Shown: positions 16,061 to 25,955 of the stretch, in pieces
Layout: each line of letters opens with the position of its first letter
How positions within the stretch are numbered: the stretch's first letter is position 1
Source: Halomonas sp. MCCC 1A13316
GTDB taxonomy: Bacteria > Pseudomonadota > Gammaproteobacteria > Pseudomonadales > Halomonadaceae
NCBI RefSeq assembly: GCF_014931605.1
Contig: NZ_CP053382.1
Coordinates: forward strand, 496,001-560,000
Length of the DNA: 64,000 nucleotides
Reading direction: 5' to 3'
The notes under the pieces: generated by a model
The model's database searches: none
What the model was told of the DNA's origin: nothing
Seen by the model: the letters and a program-made list of their open reading frames with translations, nothing else
Position numbers and translations under genes: made by a program

Positions 16061-17491
16061 ATGAGCCGACTCTTCTCCACCCGGCCCGGCGACGACGGCC
16101 TGCCGGGGCCCGAACGACGCCTGGCGGTGCTGGCACTAATCCTCGGCACCCTGATGGCTGTGGTGGACGTCACCATGATCAACATCGCGCTGCCCTCCAT
16201 CGCGCGCGATCTCGAGGTTTCCGCCGCCAGAACGGTCTGGGTCACTAACCTCTTCCAGATCGTCTGCGCCGCCTTTCTTCTGGTGTGCGCCTCCTTCAGT
16301 GAAATGATCAGCCGTCGGCGACTCTACGTGACCGGGCTCGGGCTGTTCGTGCTGGCCTCGCTGGGCGCCGCACTGTCACGTAGCCTGGAATGGCTGCTGG
16401 TGTTCCGTGCGCTGCAGGGGCTGGGAGCGGCGGCGACGCTCTCCATCGGTCCTTCGCTCTACCGCTCGATCTTTCCCACACGTCTGCTGGGCAGTGCGCT
16501 GGGGCTCTCCGCCCTGGTGGTGGCGGGAGGCTATGCCGCCGGCCCGGCCTTGGGTGGGCTGGTGCTGTCGGTAGTGAGCTGGCCCTGGCTGTTTGCACTG
16601 CACCTGCCGCTGGGTCTCGTCTCACTGTGGCTGGCATGGCGCGCGCTACCCCGCGAGAAGGGCCGGCGCGGGGGGTTCGACGGCCGAGGTGCGCTGGGCT
16701 CGGTGGTCATGCTGGGCAGTTTCTTCCTGGCCATGGATACCCTAGGTCACGGCGCGCCGCTGTGGCAGGCGTTGGCCTGGCTGGCGCTGAGCGTGGTAAC
16801 GGGCTGGCTGTTCCTGCGCCGCCAGCGCCGTGCAAGCCATCCGCTATTGCCGCCGCGGCTGTTTCAAGTGCCGCGCTTTCGCCTGGCCGTCTCGGCTTCG
16901 GGGCTGGCCTTCGTCGGCCAAGGGCTCGCTTTCGTCGCGCTATCGTTTCTCTACCAACAGGAGATGGGCTTCTCTCCGCTGCACACCGCCTGGTTGTTCA
17001 CGCCCTGGCCGCTAGCCATCATGCTGGTCGGCCCGCTTGCCGGTCGCCTGGCGGATCGCGTGAATCCCAGCGTCATGGCGAGTCTGGGGCTGGTGTTGTT
17101 GATGCTGGGGCTCGCCTCGCTGGCCATGCTGCCGCACGATGCCGGTGTGCTGGATAGCCTCTGGCGTACGGCCCTGTGCGGCATTGGCTTCGGGCTGTTC
17201 CAGCCGCCCAACAACCGCGAGATGATGACCAGCGCACCGCTTGAACTGAGCACCAGCGCCTCGGGCGTGCTCAGCACGACGCGTACCGTGGGGCAGTCGC
17301 TCGGCGTGGCGCTGGTCGGCGCCTTCATGGCGGCCAGCGCCCCGGTACAGGCCACACTGTGGGTCGGCTGCCTGGCCTGTTTGCTGGCGTTGGCCGCCAG
17401 CCTGGCACGGGTACGGTTGGCCGAGGCTGCCCGGGCGAGCGACGCCGGGGAGGCCCACCAGGTGCAGTCGTCGAGCAAGCGAGTACAATGA
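16061..17491 (+). CDS. MFS transporter, DHA2 (EmrB/QacA-like) family
   Basis: The 476-residue protein has many hydrophobic helices and DHA2 features: an early LMAVVDVTMINIALPSIARD helix with the conserved Asp, an RALQGLGAA motif-C-like segment, and LLGSALGLSALVVAGGYAAG. Members export drugs or other small molecules using the proton gradient. Substrate is unknown and no membrane-fusion partner or regulator is adjacent. It ends 28 bases before bolA. Confidence 0.87.
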   Translation: MSRLFSTRPGDDGLPGPERRLAVLALILGTLMAVVDVTMINIALPSIARDLEVSAARTVWVTNLFQIVCAAFLLVCASFSEMISRRRLYVTGLGLFVLASLGAALSRSLEWLLVFRALQGLGAAATLSIGPSLYRSIFPTRLLGSALGLSALVVAGGYAAGPALGGLVLSVVSWPWLFALHLPLGLVSLWLAWRALPREKGRRGGFDGRGALGSVVMLGSFFLAMDTLGHGAPLWQALAWLALSVVTGWLFLRRQRRASHPLLPPRLFQVPRFRLAVSASGLAFVGQGLAFVALSFLYQQEMGFSPLHTAWLFTPWPLAIMLVGPLAGRLADRVNPSVMASLGLVLLMLGLASLAMLPHDAGVLDSLWRTALCGIGFGLFQPPNNREMMTSAPLELSTSASGVLSTTRTVGQSLGVALVGAFMAASAPVQATLWVGCLACLLALAASLARVRLAEAARASDAGEAHQVQSSSKRVQ

Positions 17492-17519
17492 ACCTCACAC
17501 CCATGATCGAGGAGCCCGA

Positions 17520-17828
17520 ATGAGCATCCAGGCCATCATCGAAGAGAAGCTGCAGGCCCTCGAGCCCACCTTTGTCGCTGTGGAGAACGAGAGCCATCGT
17601 CATGCCGTGCCCGCCAACTCCGAAACCCATTTCAAGGTCACGGTGGTGTCGGGGCACTTCCAGGGGTTGATGCCGGTGAAACGTCATCAGCGCCTCTATG
17701 CGTTGCTCGCCGACGAGCTGGCCGGGCCGGTGCATGCCCTGGCCCTGCATCTCTATACGCCTCAGGAGTGGGCCGCCCGCGGCGAAGCCCGGCCCGACTC
17801 CCCCAACTGTCGCGGCGCCGGCGCGTGA
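17520..17828 (+). CDS. bolA: BolA family protein
   Basis: The 102-residue protein has the BolA fold with VVSGHFQGLMPVKRHQ and the HxxR-type region, and a start of family type (IIEEKLQALEPTFVAVENES). BolA proteins act with monothiol glutaredoxins in iron-sulfur handling and bind DNA near cell-shape genes. GAGGAG lies 7 bases before the ATG. Its TGA overlaps the GTG start of the next gene. Confidence 0.92.
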   Translation: MSIQAIIEEKLQALEPTFVAVENESHRHAVPANSETHFKVTVVSGHFQGLMPVKRHQRLYALLADELAGPVHALALHLYTPQEWAARGEARPDSPNCRGAGA

Positions 17829-18640
17829 CCACCGAGCCGCAGCGCCTTCAGTACCTGGAGGCGATGGGATTGACCGCCTGGGTGGCGCGCTATCAGCTGC
17901 CGCATGCCCGGCCGACCGAGGCCTGCGAATGGGAGCTGCCCGAGCGGCCTGCTGCTTCGCCGCCAGCGGAGCGCCTGCATGCTCTGCTGGACGAAGCCGA
18001 CAGCGCGGCCCGCCAGGCGCCGTCCGGGCCGCCACCGGCAGAGCCGCCGCGGTCGACGCCCCCTCGGCGCGCCCGGCAAATGCTGGGTATCTCGCCCTCC
18101 AGCGAAGAGGCCCCGCCGACGGCAGACGAGACCGTATCGCCCGCGGAAGCGAAGCCGCCCCAGCAGCCGCTGCGCTTCGTCCTGCAGGTGGCATGCCTGA
18201 GCGGGCGCTGGCTGGTGATCGTGCCGCAGGTGGCGCCACTGGACGCCAACCAAGTTCAATTGCTGACCAATCTGCTCAAGGCAGCCGTAATCGTCATTGA
18301 ACAGCCGCCGGCGTTCGAGGCGTATCGCTGGCCACCGATGGAGAATCTACCGGTCGAGGCGCCGCTGGAAGAGGCACGCGAAGGTTTACAGGCCTTCGTC
18401 GAGGGCACGCGACGGCGCGGCTGGTCGCCGGAGCGGGTGCTGGTGTTCGGCCGGGACGACACGCTCGAGCGGCTGCTCGACATACGCGAGGGGCGAGTCG
18501 AGCTGCTCGGGCTGCCCGGCTGGCAAGGGCCCGCGTTGGCCGAACTGGCGCAGAGCGCCGCGGCCAAGCGCGAATTGTGGCCCACCCTGCTGGAGTGGCG
18601 TCGGGCATGGTCGAAGCAGGACAGCGAGGCCGATGACTGA
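17825..18640 (+). CDS. holD: Candidate DNA polymerase III psi subunit (HolD-like)
   Basis: The 271-residue protein starts with GTG overlapping the bolA stop. Its first residues (QRLQYLEAMGLTAWVARYQL) resemble the HolD N-terminus (xLQxLGITQW), which binds chi, and its end (GPALAELAQSAAAKRELWPT) resembles the HolD C-terminus. A Pro/Ala/Glu-rich linker (about residues 45-115) makes it twice the length of E. coli HolD. It overlaps rimI directly downstream, the same order as E. coli holD-rimI. Cryptic, longer psi subunits are known in pseudomonads. The assignment rests on weak similarity plus context. Confidence 0.6.
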   Translation: MTTEPQRLQYLEAMGLTAWVARYQLPHARPTEACEWELPERPAASPPAERLHALLDEADSAARQAPSGPPPAEPPRSTPPRRARQMLGISPSSEEAPPTADETVSPAEAKPPQQPLRFVLQVACLSGRWLVIVPQVAPLDANQVQLLTNLLKAAVIVIEQPPAFEAYRWPPMENLPVEAPLEEAREGLQAFVEGTRRRGWSPERVLVFGRDDTLERLLDIREGRVELLGLPGWQGPALAELAQSAAAKRELWPTLLEWRRAWSKQDSEADD

Positions 18641-19094
18641 GGCGGATATCCGCCGCCTGGAGGCCCGCGACCTGGAGAGCCTGGCGGCGCTGGAACGCTG
18701 CCAGGCGCGGCCTTGGTCGCGCAGCCAGCTCGAGGTCGTCTTGGATGCCGCCGATTGCTGCGTGCTGGGGGCCGAGGTGGCGGGCGAGCTTTTAGGCCAT
18801 GCCGTGGTGGCCAGGTTGCCCTTCGAGGCCGAGCTGCAGGCCATGCTAGTGGCGCCTGTCATGCGTCGGCGCGGCCTTGCCGCTGCGCTGCTCGATGCGG
18901 TACTGGAGCAGGGGCGGCAGTGGTGCAGCGAGCGAGTGCTGCTCGAAGTGAGGGCGGGCAACGAGGCCGCTATCCAACTCTATCGCCGCGCGGGTTTCGG
19001 CGAAGACGGACGGCGGCGCGGCTATTACCCACCCTTGGATGAGGTTGCCGACGCGAGCAGGGAAGATGCCTTGCTGATGTCGCGTCGGCCGTGA
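18633..19094 (+). CDS. rimI: Ribosomal protein S18 alanine N-acetyltransferase RimI
   Basis: RimI acetylates the N-terminus of S18. The 153-residue GNAT protein has the acetyl-CoA loop VMRRRGLAAALLDAV and the C-terminal motif IQLYRRAGFGEDGRRRGYYP, typical of RimI. It starts inside the end of the HolD-like gene (8-base overlap), so the two are translationally coupled. It converges on the small coiled-coil gene 15 bases away. Confidence 0.92.
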   Translation: MTEADIRRLEARDLESLAALERCQARPWSRSQLEVVLDAADCCVLGAEVAGELLGHAVVARLPFEAELQAMLVAPVMRRRGLAAALLDAVLEQGRQWCSERVLLEVRAGNEAAIQLYRRAGFGEDGRRRGYYPPLDEVADASREDALLMSRRP

Positions 19095-19109
19095 GGCAGG
19101 CGGGAGGGC

Positions 19110-19301
19110 TCAGCTTCTTTCGGCTTCCACCTCATCGAACTTGCCCAGCAGCGCGGTCAGGCGGCGCTCCCACTCCTCGCGCTCCTGCTTCAGCCGGCTG
19201 TTTTCCTCGCGCAGTTCCTCGGCCTCCATCTTCAGTAGCTCCAGGGCCTCGACGGCACTGGCCACTTTCTGTTCCAGCCGGTTGAAGAGTTCGGTGCTCA
19301 T
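19110..19301 (-). CDS. zapB: ZapB-like small coiled-coil division protein
   Basis: The 63-residue protein is one long coiled coil: FNRLEQKVASAVEALELLKM, then a Glu/Arg-rich heptad stretch, ending RLTALLGKFDEVEAE. E. coli ZapB has the same pattern (LEAKVQQAIDTITLLQMEI at the start, RLQALLGRMEEV at the end) but is 81 residues. ZapB bundles at midcell and helps order the Z ring. AGGAG lies 7 bases before the ATG. The assignment is good to family; the shorter TIGR02449-type relative is an alternative. Confidence 0.75.
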   Translation of the reverse strand: MSTELFNRLEQKVASAVEALELLKMEAEELREENSRLKQEREEWERRLTALLGKFDEVEAERS

Positions 19302-19420
19302 CGTTTTCTCCTGAAATGACATCCTGCCGGGGCGGGCCCCTGCCCGCGCTGAAATCCGTTGCGCAGCGTAACGCCGAGGGCTGCGGCTGGGCAAGCGTAG
19401 CCGAACGGCGACGGTCCGTG

Positions 19421-20047
19421 TCAGCTGCCTGATGCTGCCAGGCGCCGGTAGAGTCGTCCGGTGCTGTCGCCGGCACATACTTCGCGATGCAGCGACCAGT
19501 TGGCGGGGACTTGTATTTCCAGCGACGTCTCGACTTCCAGGTAGACCCAGGCATCCGGGGCCAGCCAGCCTTGCTCCAGCCGCTCGCAGCAAGGCTCGGC
19601 CAGGCCTTGGCGAAAGGGTGGGTCGAGAAAGACCAGCGTAAAAGGGGCAAACCCCGCTGGGCCGGCAGCAAGCAGGGCGAGAGCGTCGACATTCAGCACC
19701 TGGCCCCGCTCGGTGGTGCCCAAGGTCTGGAGGTTGGCCACAAGCGCCCGTGCGACCTGGCCGTCGCGTTCGATGAACAGCGCCGTGGCGGCGCCGCGCG
19801 AAAGCGCCTCGAGGCCCAGCGCGCCGGTGCCGGCGAACAGATCGAGCACCCGCGCGCCCGGTGTGGCCGCGGCCAGCCAGTTGAACAGGGTCTCGCGCAC
19901 CCGGTCCGGCGTGGGGCGCAGGCCGGGACTGTCGAGCACCGGCAGCAGCCGGCGGCGGAATTCGCCGCCGATGATGCGCAGGCGGCCGCTGCCTTGGGGC
20001 GAGCGAGCGCCGGAGCGCGAACGAGAGGGGGGGCGGCGACGTGTCAT
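19421..20047 (-). CDS. rsmD: 16S rRNA (guanine-966-N2)-methyltransferase RsmD
   Basis: The 208-residue enzyme has a SAM motif (DLFAGTGALGLEALSRGA) and the catalytic LDPPFRQG (NPPY-type). The substrate-binding start LRIIGGEFRRRLLPV and RPTPDRVRETLFNWL are diagnostic for RsmD. An Arg/Ser-rich N-terminal tail precedes the core, so the true start may be a later codon. It is divergent from ftsY, the common rsmD/ftsY arrangement. Confidence 0.95.
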   Translation of the reverse strand: MTRRRPPSRSRSGARSPQGSGRLRIIGGEFRRRLLPVLDSPGLRPTPDRVRETLFNWLAAATPGARVLDLFAGTGALGLEALSRGAATALFIERDGQVARALVANLQTLGTTERGQVLNVDALALLAAGPAGFAPFTLVFLDPPFRQGLAEPCCERLEQGWLAPDAWVYLEVETSLEIQVPANWSLHREVCAGDSTGRLYRRLAASGS

Positions 20048-20137
20048 GCGTCCGAATTGTACCCGTCGGCTTGTCCACAGTCATGATGCGCGGTGTTAGG
20101 ATGTAGCGATCATTCACCCGTGAGGCTGAATTCCCCC

Positions 20138-21517
20138 ATGTTCGGTTTTTTCAAGCGCAAGAAGCAGGAAGAGCAGCAGGGCGAGCTGGAAGAGAAAGGG
20201 CTACAGCCGACCCAGCCCGAAGAGGAGGGCGTAAGCGAGGAGCGAGCTGAAGAGGGCTCCACTGCGAGCGAGGCCGCGGCCGAGCCGGTCGGCCACGAAG
20301 CGGCGCCCGCCGAGCCCGATGTCGTCGACACCCCGCGCCGCGAAGAGAGCGCCATGGCCGGGCCGTCGGCGGACGAGGCAAGCGAGCGGACCGAAGCGTT
20401 CAACGAGGTCGATCAGGAGGAGGAGAACGCGGTACTGCGCGAGGAGGCGCTGGCGCGCGAGCCGCAAGCCCAGCCGGAGCCCGAACCGCCAGTCTCCGAG
20501 CCAGAGCCGCCGGAAGCTGAGCCGGAACCCGCCCGCATGCCGCTGCAGGAGAAGCCCGGTGCCGAGAAGAAGGGCTGGTTCGCCCGTATTCGTTCGGGAC
20601 TGGGCAAGACCCGCGCCAATCTCACCGAAGGCATCGCCGGGCTGTTCCTGGGCAAGAAACAGATCGACGACGAGTTGATCGAGGATCTCGAGACCCAGCT
20701 GTTGATGGCCGATGTGGGCATCGAGGCGACTACCGAGATCATCGACCGCTTGACCGAGCGCGTCTCACGCAAGGAGCTCAAGGATCCCCAGGCGCTTTAT
20801 GGCGCGCTGCAGGACGAACTCGCCGCGATGCTCGACGGAGTGGCCAAGCCGCTGGCGCTGCCGGGCAAGGGGGAGGGCCCCTTCGTGATCCTGGTGGTGG
20901 GGGTGAACGGCGTAGGCAAGACCACCACCATCGGCAAGCTGACCCAGCGCTTCCAGCGCGAGGGTCATAGCGTGATGCTGGCCGCCGGCGACACCTTCCG
21001 CGCCGCCGCGGTGGAGCAGCTCAAGGTATGGGGCGAGCGTAACAAGGTGCCGGTCATCGCCCAGCATACCGGTGCCGACAGCGCCTCGGTGATCTACGAC
21101 GCGGTGGCCGCGGCCAAGGCGCGTCACATCGACGTGCTTATCGCCGACACGGCGGGACGCCTGCACAACAAGGGGCACCTGATGGAAGAGCTCAAGAAGG
21201 TGCACCGGGTGATGGGCAAGCTCGACGCCAGCGCGCCCCACGAAGTGATGCTGGTACTCGATGCCGGTACCGGACAGAACGCGTTGTCCCAGGCCAACAC
21301 CTTCAACGAGGCGGTGCCGGTCACCGGCATCACCCTGACCAAGCTCGACGGTACCGCCAAGGGTGGCATCATCTTCGCCCTGGCCAAGCAGCTGGGTACG
21401 CCGATTCGCTTCATCGGCGTGGGTGAAGGGCTCGATGACCTGCGTCCCTTCGAGGCCCGTGACTTCGTCGATGCGCTCTTCGACCAGGGCGATGACGGAG
21501 CCGCCGCCGCGCCATGA
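20138..21517 (+). CDS. ftsY: Signal recognition particle receptor FtsY
   Basis: FtsY docks the ribosome-SRP complex at the inner membrane. The 459-residue protein begins [10 protein letters not shown], a membrane-binding amphipathic start, then has an acidic Glu/Pro-rich A domain to about residue 140. The NG GTPase domain carries [20 protein letters not shown], and [10 protein letters not shown]. Its stop overlaps the ftsE start (ATGA), so ftsY-ftsE-ftsX form one operon. Ffh lies at the start of the window. Confidence 0.97.
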   Translation: MFGFFKRKKQEEQQGELEEKGLQPTQPEEEGVSEERAEEGSTASEAAAEPVGHEAAPAEPDVVDTPRREESAMAGPSADEASERTEAFNEVDQEEENAVLREEALAREPQAQPEPEPPVSEPEPPEAEPEPARMPLQEKPGAEKKGWFARIRSGLGKTRANLTEGIAGLFLGKKQIDDELIEDLETQLLMADVGIEATTEIIDRLTERVSRKELKDPQALYGALQDELAAMLDGVAKPLALPGKGEGPFVILVVGVNGVGKTTTIGKLTQRFQREGHSVMLAAGDTFRAAAVEQLKVWGERNKVPVIAQHTGADSASVIYDAVAAAKARHIDVLIADTAGRLHNKGHLMEELKKVHRVMGKLDASAPHEVMLVLDAGTGQNALSQANTFNEAVPVTGITLTKLDGTAKGGIIFALAKQLGTPIRFIGVGEGLDDLRPFEARDFVDALFDQGDDGAAAAP

Positions 21518-22182
21518 TCCTCTTCGAGCATGTGGGAAAGCGCTATGGTGGACGCTTCGAGGCGTTGGCCAACATCGATTTCCGCGTGCAGCGTGGCGAA
21601 ATGGTCTTTCTGACCGGCCATTCGGGGGCCGGCAAGAGTTCATTGTTGCGTCTGATCATGCTGCTGGAACGCCCGACCCGCGGGCGAGTACTGGTGGCCG
21701 GCCACGATATCGGTCGCCTGCATCCCAGTCAGGTGCCGTTCTACCGGCGCCAGATCGGCGTGGTCTTCCAGGACCACCAGCTGCTGCTCGATCGCTCCAT
21801 CTTCGATAACGTGGCGCTGCCGCTGGAGATCCGCGGCGTCGACCCGCGCGAGGCGGCTCGGCGGGTGCGGGCAGCGCTGGACAAGGTGGGGCTGCTGCAT
21901 CGCGAAAAGGCCCTGCCAATCGAGCTGTCCGGGGGCGAACAGCAGCGCGTCGGTATCGCCCGGGCGGTGGTCAACAAGCCCTCGCTGCTGTTGGCCGACG
22001 AGCCCACCGGCAACCTCGATCCGCAGCTTTCGGCCGATATCATGGCCCTGTTCGAGGACTTCAACCGCATCGGCACCACGGTGATGATCGCCAGTCACGA
22101 CCTGGCGTTGATCGCTCGTCTGCGTCATCGCGTACTGCGTCTGCGCGATGGGCGCCTGATCGCCGACGAGGAGGCTGCATGA
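21514..22182 (+). CDS. ftsE: Cell division ATP-binding protein FtsE
   Basis: FtsE powers the FtsEX complex, which activates periplasmic peptidoglycan hydrolases at the septum. The 222-residue ABC ATPase has Walker [13 protein letters not shown]-loop VFQDHQLL, signature [14 protein letters not shown], Walker [12 protein letters not shown] and a switch His in IASHDL. It overlaps ftsY at its start and ftsX at its end by four bases each. Confidence 0.97.
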   Translation: MILFEHVGKRYGGRFEALANIDFRVQRGEMVFLTGHSGAGKSSLLRLIMLLERPTRGRVLVAGHDIGRLHPSQVPFYRRQIGVVFQDHQLLLDRSIFDNVALPLEIRGVDPREAARRVRAALDKVGLLHREKALPIELSGGEQQRVGIARAVVNKPSLLLADEPTGNLDPQLSADIMALFEDFNRIGTTVMIASHDLALIARLRHRVLRLRDGRLIADEEAA

Positions 22183-23153
22183 GCCGGCAGTCGCCCGCGC
22201 CGCCCCGCGGTGCCCGCAGCCAGCGCACGCGCTCGTCGAGCCGCTTTCGCGGCTGGCTACGCCACCATCGCGCCATGTGCCTCGCCAGTGCCCGTCGATT
22301 GCTGCGCGCGCCCATAGGCAGTCTGCTCACCATGCTCGCCATCGCCATCGCCCTGGTGCTGCCGGCGGCACTGTGGCTGTCGCTGGATAGTGCGCGAGTG
22401 CTCGATGCCGAACTCGAGGAGAGCGCCACGCTTACCGTCTATCTGTCCCACGGCCTCGACGAGGCTCAGGCCGGGCGCATCGACGAGGCGGTGGCGGCAC
22501 ATGAGGGGGTGGCGCGCACCCGGCTGATCAGCGCCGCCGAGGGCATGGCCGAGTTCCAACAGGCGCTGGGGCTGGCCGATGCCCTCGGCAGGCTCGAGGA
22601 CAATCCGCTGCCGGCCAGCATCGTGGTGATGCCCTTCGATCCGGCCCCCGAGGCGGTGCGGCGCCTTGCCGATTCGCTGGAGAGCCTGTCCGGTATCGAT
22701 GAGGCTCGCCTCGATCTGGCCTGGCTAGAGCGGCTGCGCCACTTGGCCGAACTCGGTAGTCGTCTGGTGCTGGCGCTGGCGGTGTTGTTCGGCCTGGGTG
22801 TGCTGCTTATCGTGGGGAATACCATTCGCCTGGCGGTGGAGAGTCGCCGCCAGGAGATCGAGGTGGTAATGCTGATCGGTGCCACCCACGCCTTCGTACG
22901 TCGCCCCTTCCTCTACAGCGGTGCCTGGTACGGGCTCGGCGGCGGCTTGCTCGCCTGGGGGTTGCTGGGGCTCGGCAATCAGTGGTTGTCGGTGCCGGTG
23001 AGCGCGCTTGCAGCCAGCTACGGCGCTTCCTTCACCCTGCCTCGCCTGGGGCCGGAGGGCTCGGCAACGCTGCTGTTGTGCAGTACACTACTGGGCTGGT
23101 TGGGTGCCTGGATCGCCGTGAGCCGCCACCTTGCGGAGGTTCGGCCGCGTTAA
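22179..23153 (+). CDS. ftsX: Cell division protein FtsX
   Basis: The 324-residue FtsX permease subunit has one N-terminal helix (LLTMLAIAIALVLPAALWL), a periplasmic loop of about 110 residues, and three C-terminal helices. An Arg-rich N-terminal tail precedes the first helix. The C-terminus ends HLAEVRPR. The last 21 bases of the gene, including the TAA, form the first unit of a 24-bp tandem repeat that continues downstream. Confidence 0.95.
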   Translation: MSRQSPAPPRGARSQRTRSSSRFRGWLRHHRAMCLASARRLLRAPIGSLLTMLAIAIALVLPAALWLSLDSARVLDAELEESATLTVYLSHGLDEAQAGRIDEAVAAHEGVARTRLISAAEGMAEFQQALGLADALGRLEDNPLPASIVVMPFDPAPEAVRRLADSLESLSGIDEARLDLAWLERLRHLAELGSRLVLALAVLFGLGVLLIVGNTIRLAVESRRQEIEVVMLIGATHAFVRRPFLYSGAWYGLGGGLLAWGLLGLGNQWLSVPVSALAASYGASFTLPRLGPEGSATLLLCSTLLGWLGAWIAVSRHLAEVRPR

Positions 23154-23242
23154 GGAGCGGAGGTTCGGCCGCGTTAAGGAGCGGAGGTTCGGCCGCGTTA
23201 AGGAGCGGAGGCTCGGCCGCGTTAAGGAGCGGAGGTTCGGCC
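23133..23242 (+). repeat. 24-bp tandem repeat, four full units plus a partial one, across the ftsX stop
   Basis: The unit GCGGAGGTTCGGCCGCGTTA followed by AGGA repeats at 23133, 23157, 23181 and 23205, with a partial fifth at 23229-23242. The fourth unit has one T-to-C change and the fifth a G-to-A change. The first unit encodes the last residues and stop of FtsX. Because 24 is a multiple of three, each unit carries the same in-frame stop. It is likely a slippage expansion. Confidence 0.95.
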
Positions 23243-23404
23243 ACGACAAAGGGCGCCGAGCTGCGACATCCTGCCATATCGCTGCGCTAGCGACCGCGAC
23301 CGGCATCTGCCACGCTGAGGAAAGAAGGGAACATTTACGACTATCGCCCGTCTAATCAGGCGGTTGAAAAAGGCATATCAGGTTTCTCAAGGAGACAACC
23401 CGCA

Positions 23405-24271
23405 ATGAGCACCAGTCTTCTGCCGGTGGGTCAGCTCTCACCGGGGCATGACCTCAACGGGTACATTCAGGCGGTCAATGGCATTCCCATGCTTACCGCC
23501 GAGGAAGAGCGCGAACTCGCCTTCCGCCTGCATGACGAGGGCGACCTGGAGGCGGCGCGTCGTTTGGTGCTGTCGCATCTACGCTTCGTCGTGCACATTG
23601 CGCGCAGTTATTCCGGCTATGGCCTGCCCCAGGCCGACCTGATTCAGGAAGGCAACGTGGGTCTGATGAAGGCCGTCAAGCGCTTCGACCCCAATCAGGG
23701 GGTGCGCCTGGTCTCCTTCGCCGTCCACTGGATCAAGGCCGAGATCCACGAATTCGTGCTGCGCAACTGGCGCATCGTCAAGATTGCTACCACCAAGGCC
23801 CAGCGCAAGCTGTTCTTCAACCTGCGCAGTGCCAAGAAGCGCCTGGCTTGGCTCAACAACGACGAAGTCGATGCCATCGCCCGCGATCTCGACGTCAAGC
23901 CCGAGGTGGTGCGTGAGATGGAGGGGCGCCTGACGGCCCACGACGCCGGCTTCGACGCTTCTCCGAGCGAAGACGAGGACTCCGCTTACCAGGCGCCTGT
24001 CCACTACCTGGACGATGACGGCTCCGACCCTGCCGTGCAGCTCGAGGACAGTGACTGGGAGGACGACGCGAACCGTCGCCTGAAGATGGCCCTCGAGGCG
24101 CTGGACGAGCGCTCCCGCGACATCCTGCAGCGTCGCTGGCTGGCCGACGACAAGGCCACGCTGCACGAATTGGCCGACGTGTACGGCGTTTCCGCCGAGC
24201 GTATTCGTCAGCTCGAGAAGAATGCCATGAAGAAGATTCGCCACCAACTCGGTGACACCCTGGCAGCCTGA
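23405..24271 (+). CDS. rpoH: RNA polymerase sigma-32 factor RpoH
   Basis: The 288-residue heat-shock sigma factor has region 2 ([19 protein letters not shown]), the RpoH box QRKLFFNLR that is specific to sigma-32, and region 4 ([20 protein letters not shown]). AGGAGA precedes the ATG. It follows ftsYEX as in E. coli, after a 251-base gap that holds the tandem repeat and then a stretch with no gene. A strong terminator follows. Confidence 0.97.
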   Translation: MSTSLLPVGQLSPGHDLNGYIQAVNGIPMLTAEEERELAFRLHDEGDLEAARRLVLSHLRFVVHIARSYSGYGLPQADLIQEGNVGLMKAVKRFDPNQGVRLVSFAVHWIKAEIHEFVLRNWRIVKIATTKAQRKLFFNLRSAKKRLAWLNNDEVDAIARDLDVKPEVVREMEGRLTAHDAGFDASPSEDEDSAYQAPVHYLDDDGSDPAVQLEDSDWEDDANRRLKMALEALDERSRDILQRRWLADDKATLHELADVYGVSAERIRQLEKNAMKKIRHQLGDTLAA

Positions 24272-24294
24272 GCGGCGCCTCGAGCCAAACGAGG

Positions 24295-24323
24295 AAGCCC
24301 CGGTTCAATGAACCGGGGCTTTT
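24295..24323 (+). terminator. Rho-independent terminator after rpoH
   Basis: AAGCCCCGGTTC (24295-24306) and GAACCGGGGCTT (24310-24321) form a perfect stem with a 3-nt loop, flanked by AA and TTTT. It sits between the convergent rpoH and slmA and can act in both directions. Confidence 0.92.
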
Positions 24324-24339
24324 GCATATCGGCGCGTTC

Positions 24340-24954
24340 TCACGCGCTCTGTGTGACAGGCGCACGCATCAGCTGAGCCGAGAGCAGTGCCCACTGGTCG
24401 TCCCAGTGCTCGGTGGGGCGGCGCTGGAAGTCGCTGCGCACGTACTGCGATATGCGCCCTTCGACCACTGCAATGAGCATGTTGGCGGTGGCCGACACCG
24501 TTAGTACGGTGCGCCGGCGCTCGCGCAGCTCCGCTTCGCGCAGGACCTGCTTGAGCTGGGTTTCCAGGCGCTCGAAGAGCTGGTGGATGCGTACCCTGAG
24601 TCGAGCGGTCTCGCCGGTCAGCACGTCGCCTTCGAGCAGGCGCGAAAGGCCCGGATTCTTCTCGGCAAAGGCCAGCAGCAGTGTGAGGATCTGACCGCAG
24701 CGCGGCACGGCTTCAGGGAAGTCCTCGAGAATTCGGCTGATACGCTCGAACAGCGTCTCCTCGATGAACTCGATTAGGCCCTCGAACATGCGAGCCTTGC
24801 TGGGAAAATGGCGGTATAGCGCGGCTTCTGAGACGCCCACCTGGCGCGCCAGTGCCGCTATGGTAATGCGTTTGCCGCTATCCTCCTCCAGCATCAGGGC
24901 GAGCGACTGCAGGATCTGCTCGCGCCGGCTGGTTGGTTGTATTGCCTGCGTCAT
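24340..24954 (-). CDS. slmA: Nucleoid occlusion factor SlmA
   Basis: SlmA binds chromosomal sites and blocks FtsZ assembly over the nucleoid. The 204-residue TetR-type protein has the helix-turn-helix IAALARQVGVSEAALYRHFP and a family-typical C-terminal half with FERLETQLKQVLREAELRE and ISQYVRSDFQRRPTEHW. It is the last gene of coaBC-dut-algC-argB-slmA, 47 bases after argB. Confidence 0.96.
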   Translation of the reverse strand: MTQAIQPTSRREQILQSLALMLEEDSGKRITIAALARQVGVSEAALYRHFPSKARMFEGLIEFIEETLFERISRILEDFPEAVPRCGQILTLLLAFAEKNPGLSRLLEGDVLTGETARLRVRIHQLFERLETQLKQVLREAELRERRRTVLTVSATANMLIAVVEGRISQYVRSDFQRRPTEHWDDQWALLSAQLMRAPVTQSA

Positions 24955-25001
24955 GTCGATGTTTGTCTTCTGGTTATTGGAGTGGCTCAGGGCGGTTGGC
25001 C

Positions 25002-25931
<930 letters not shown>

Positions 25932-25955
25932 TTAAAGGAGTCGAAAACGCCGCCT

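Noticed and set aside
23133..23242. CRISPR-like array
   Set aside because: Units are directly adjacent with no spacers and derive from the ftsX end; no cas genes are present.
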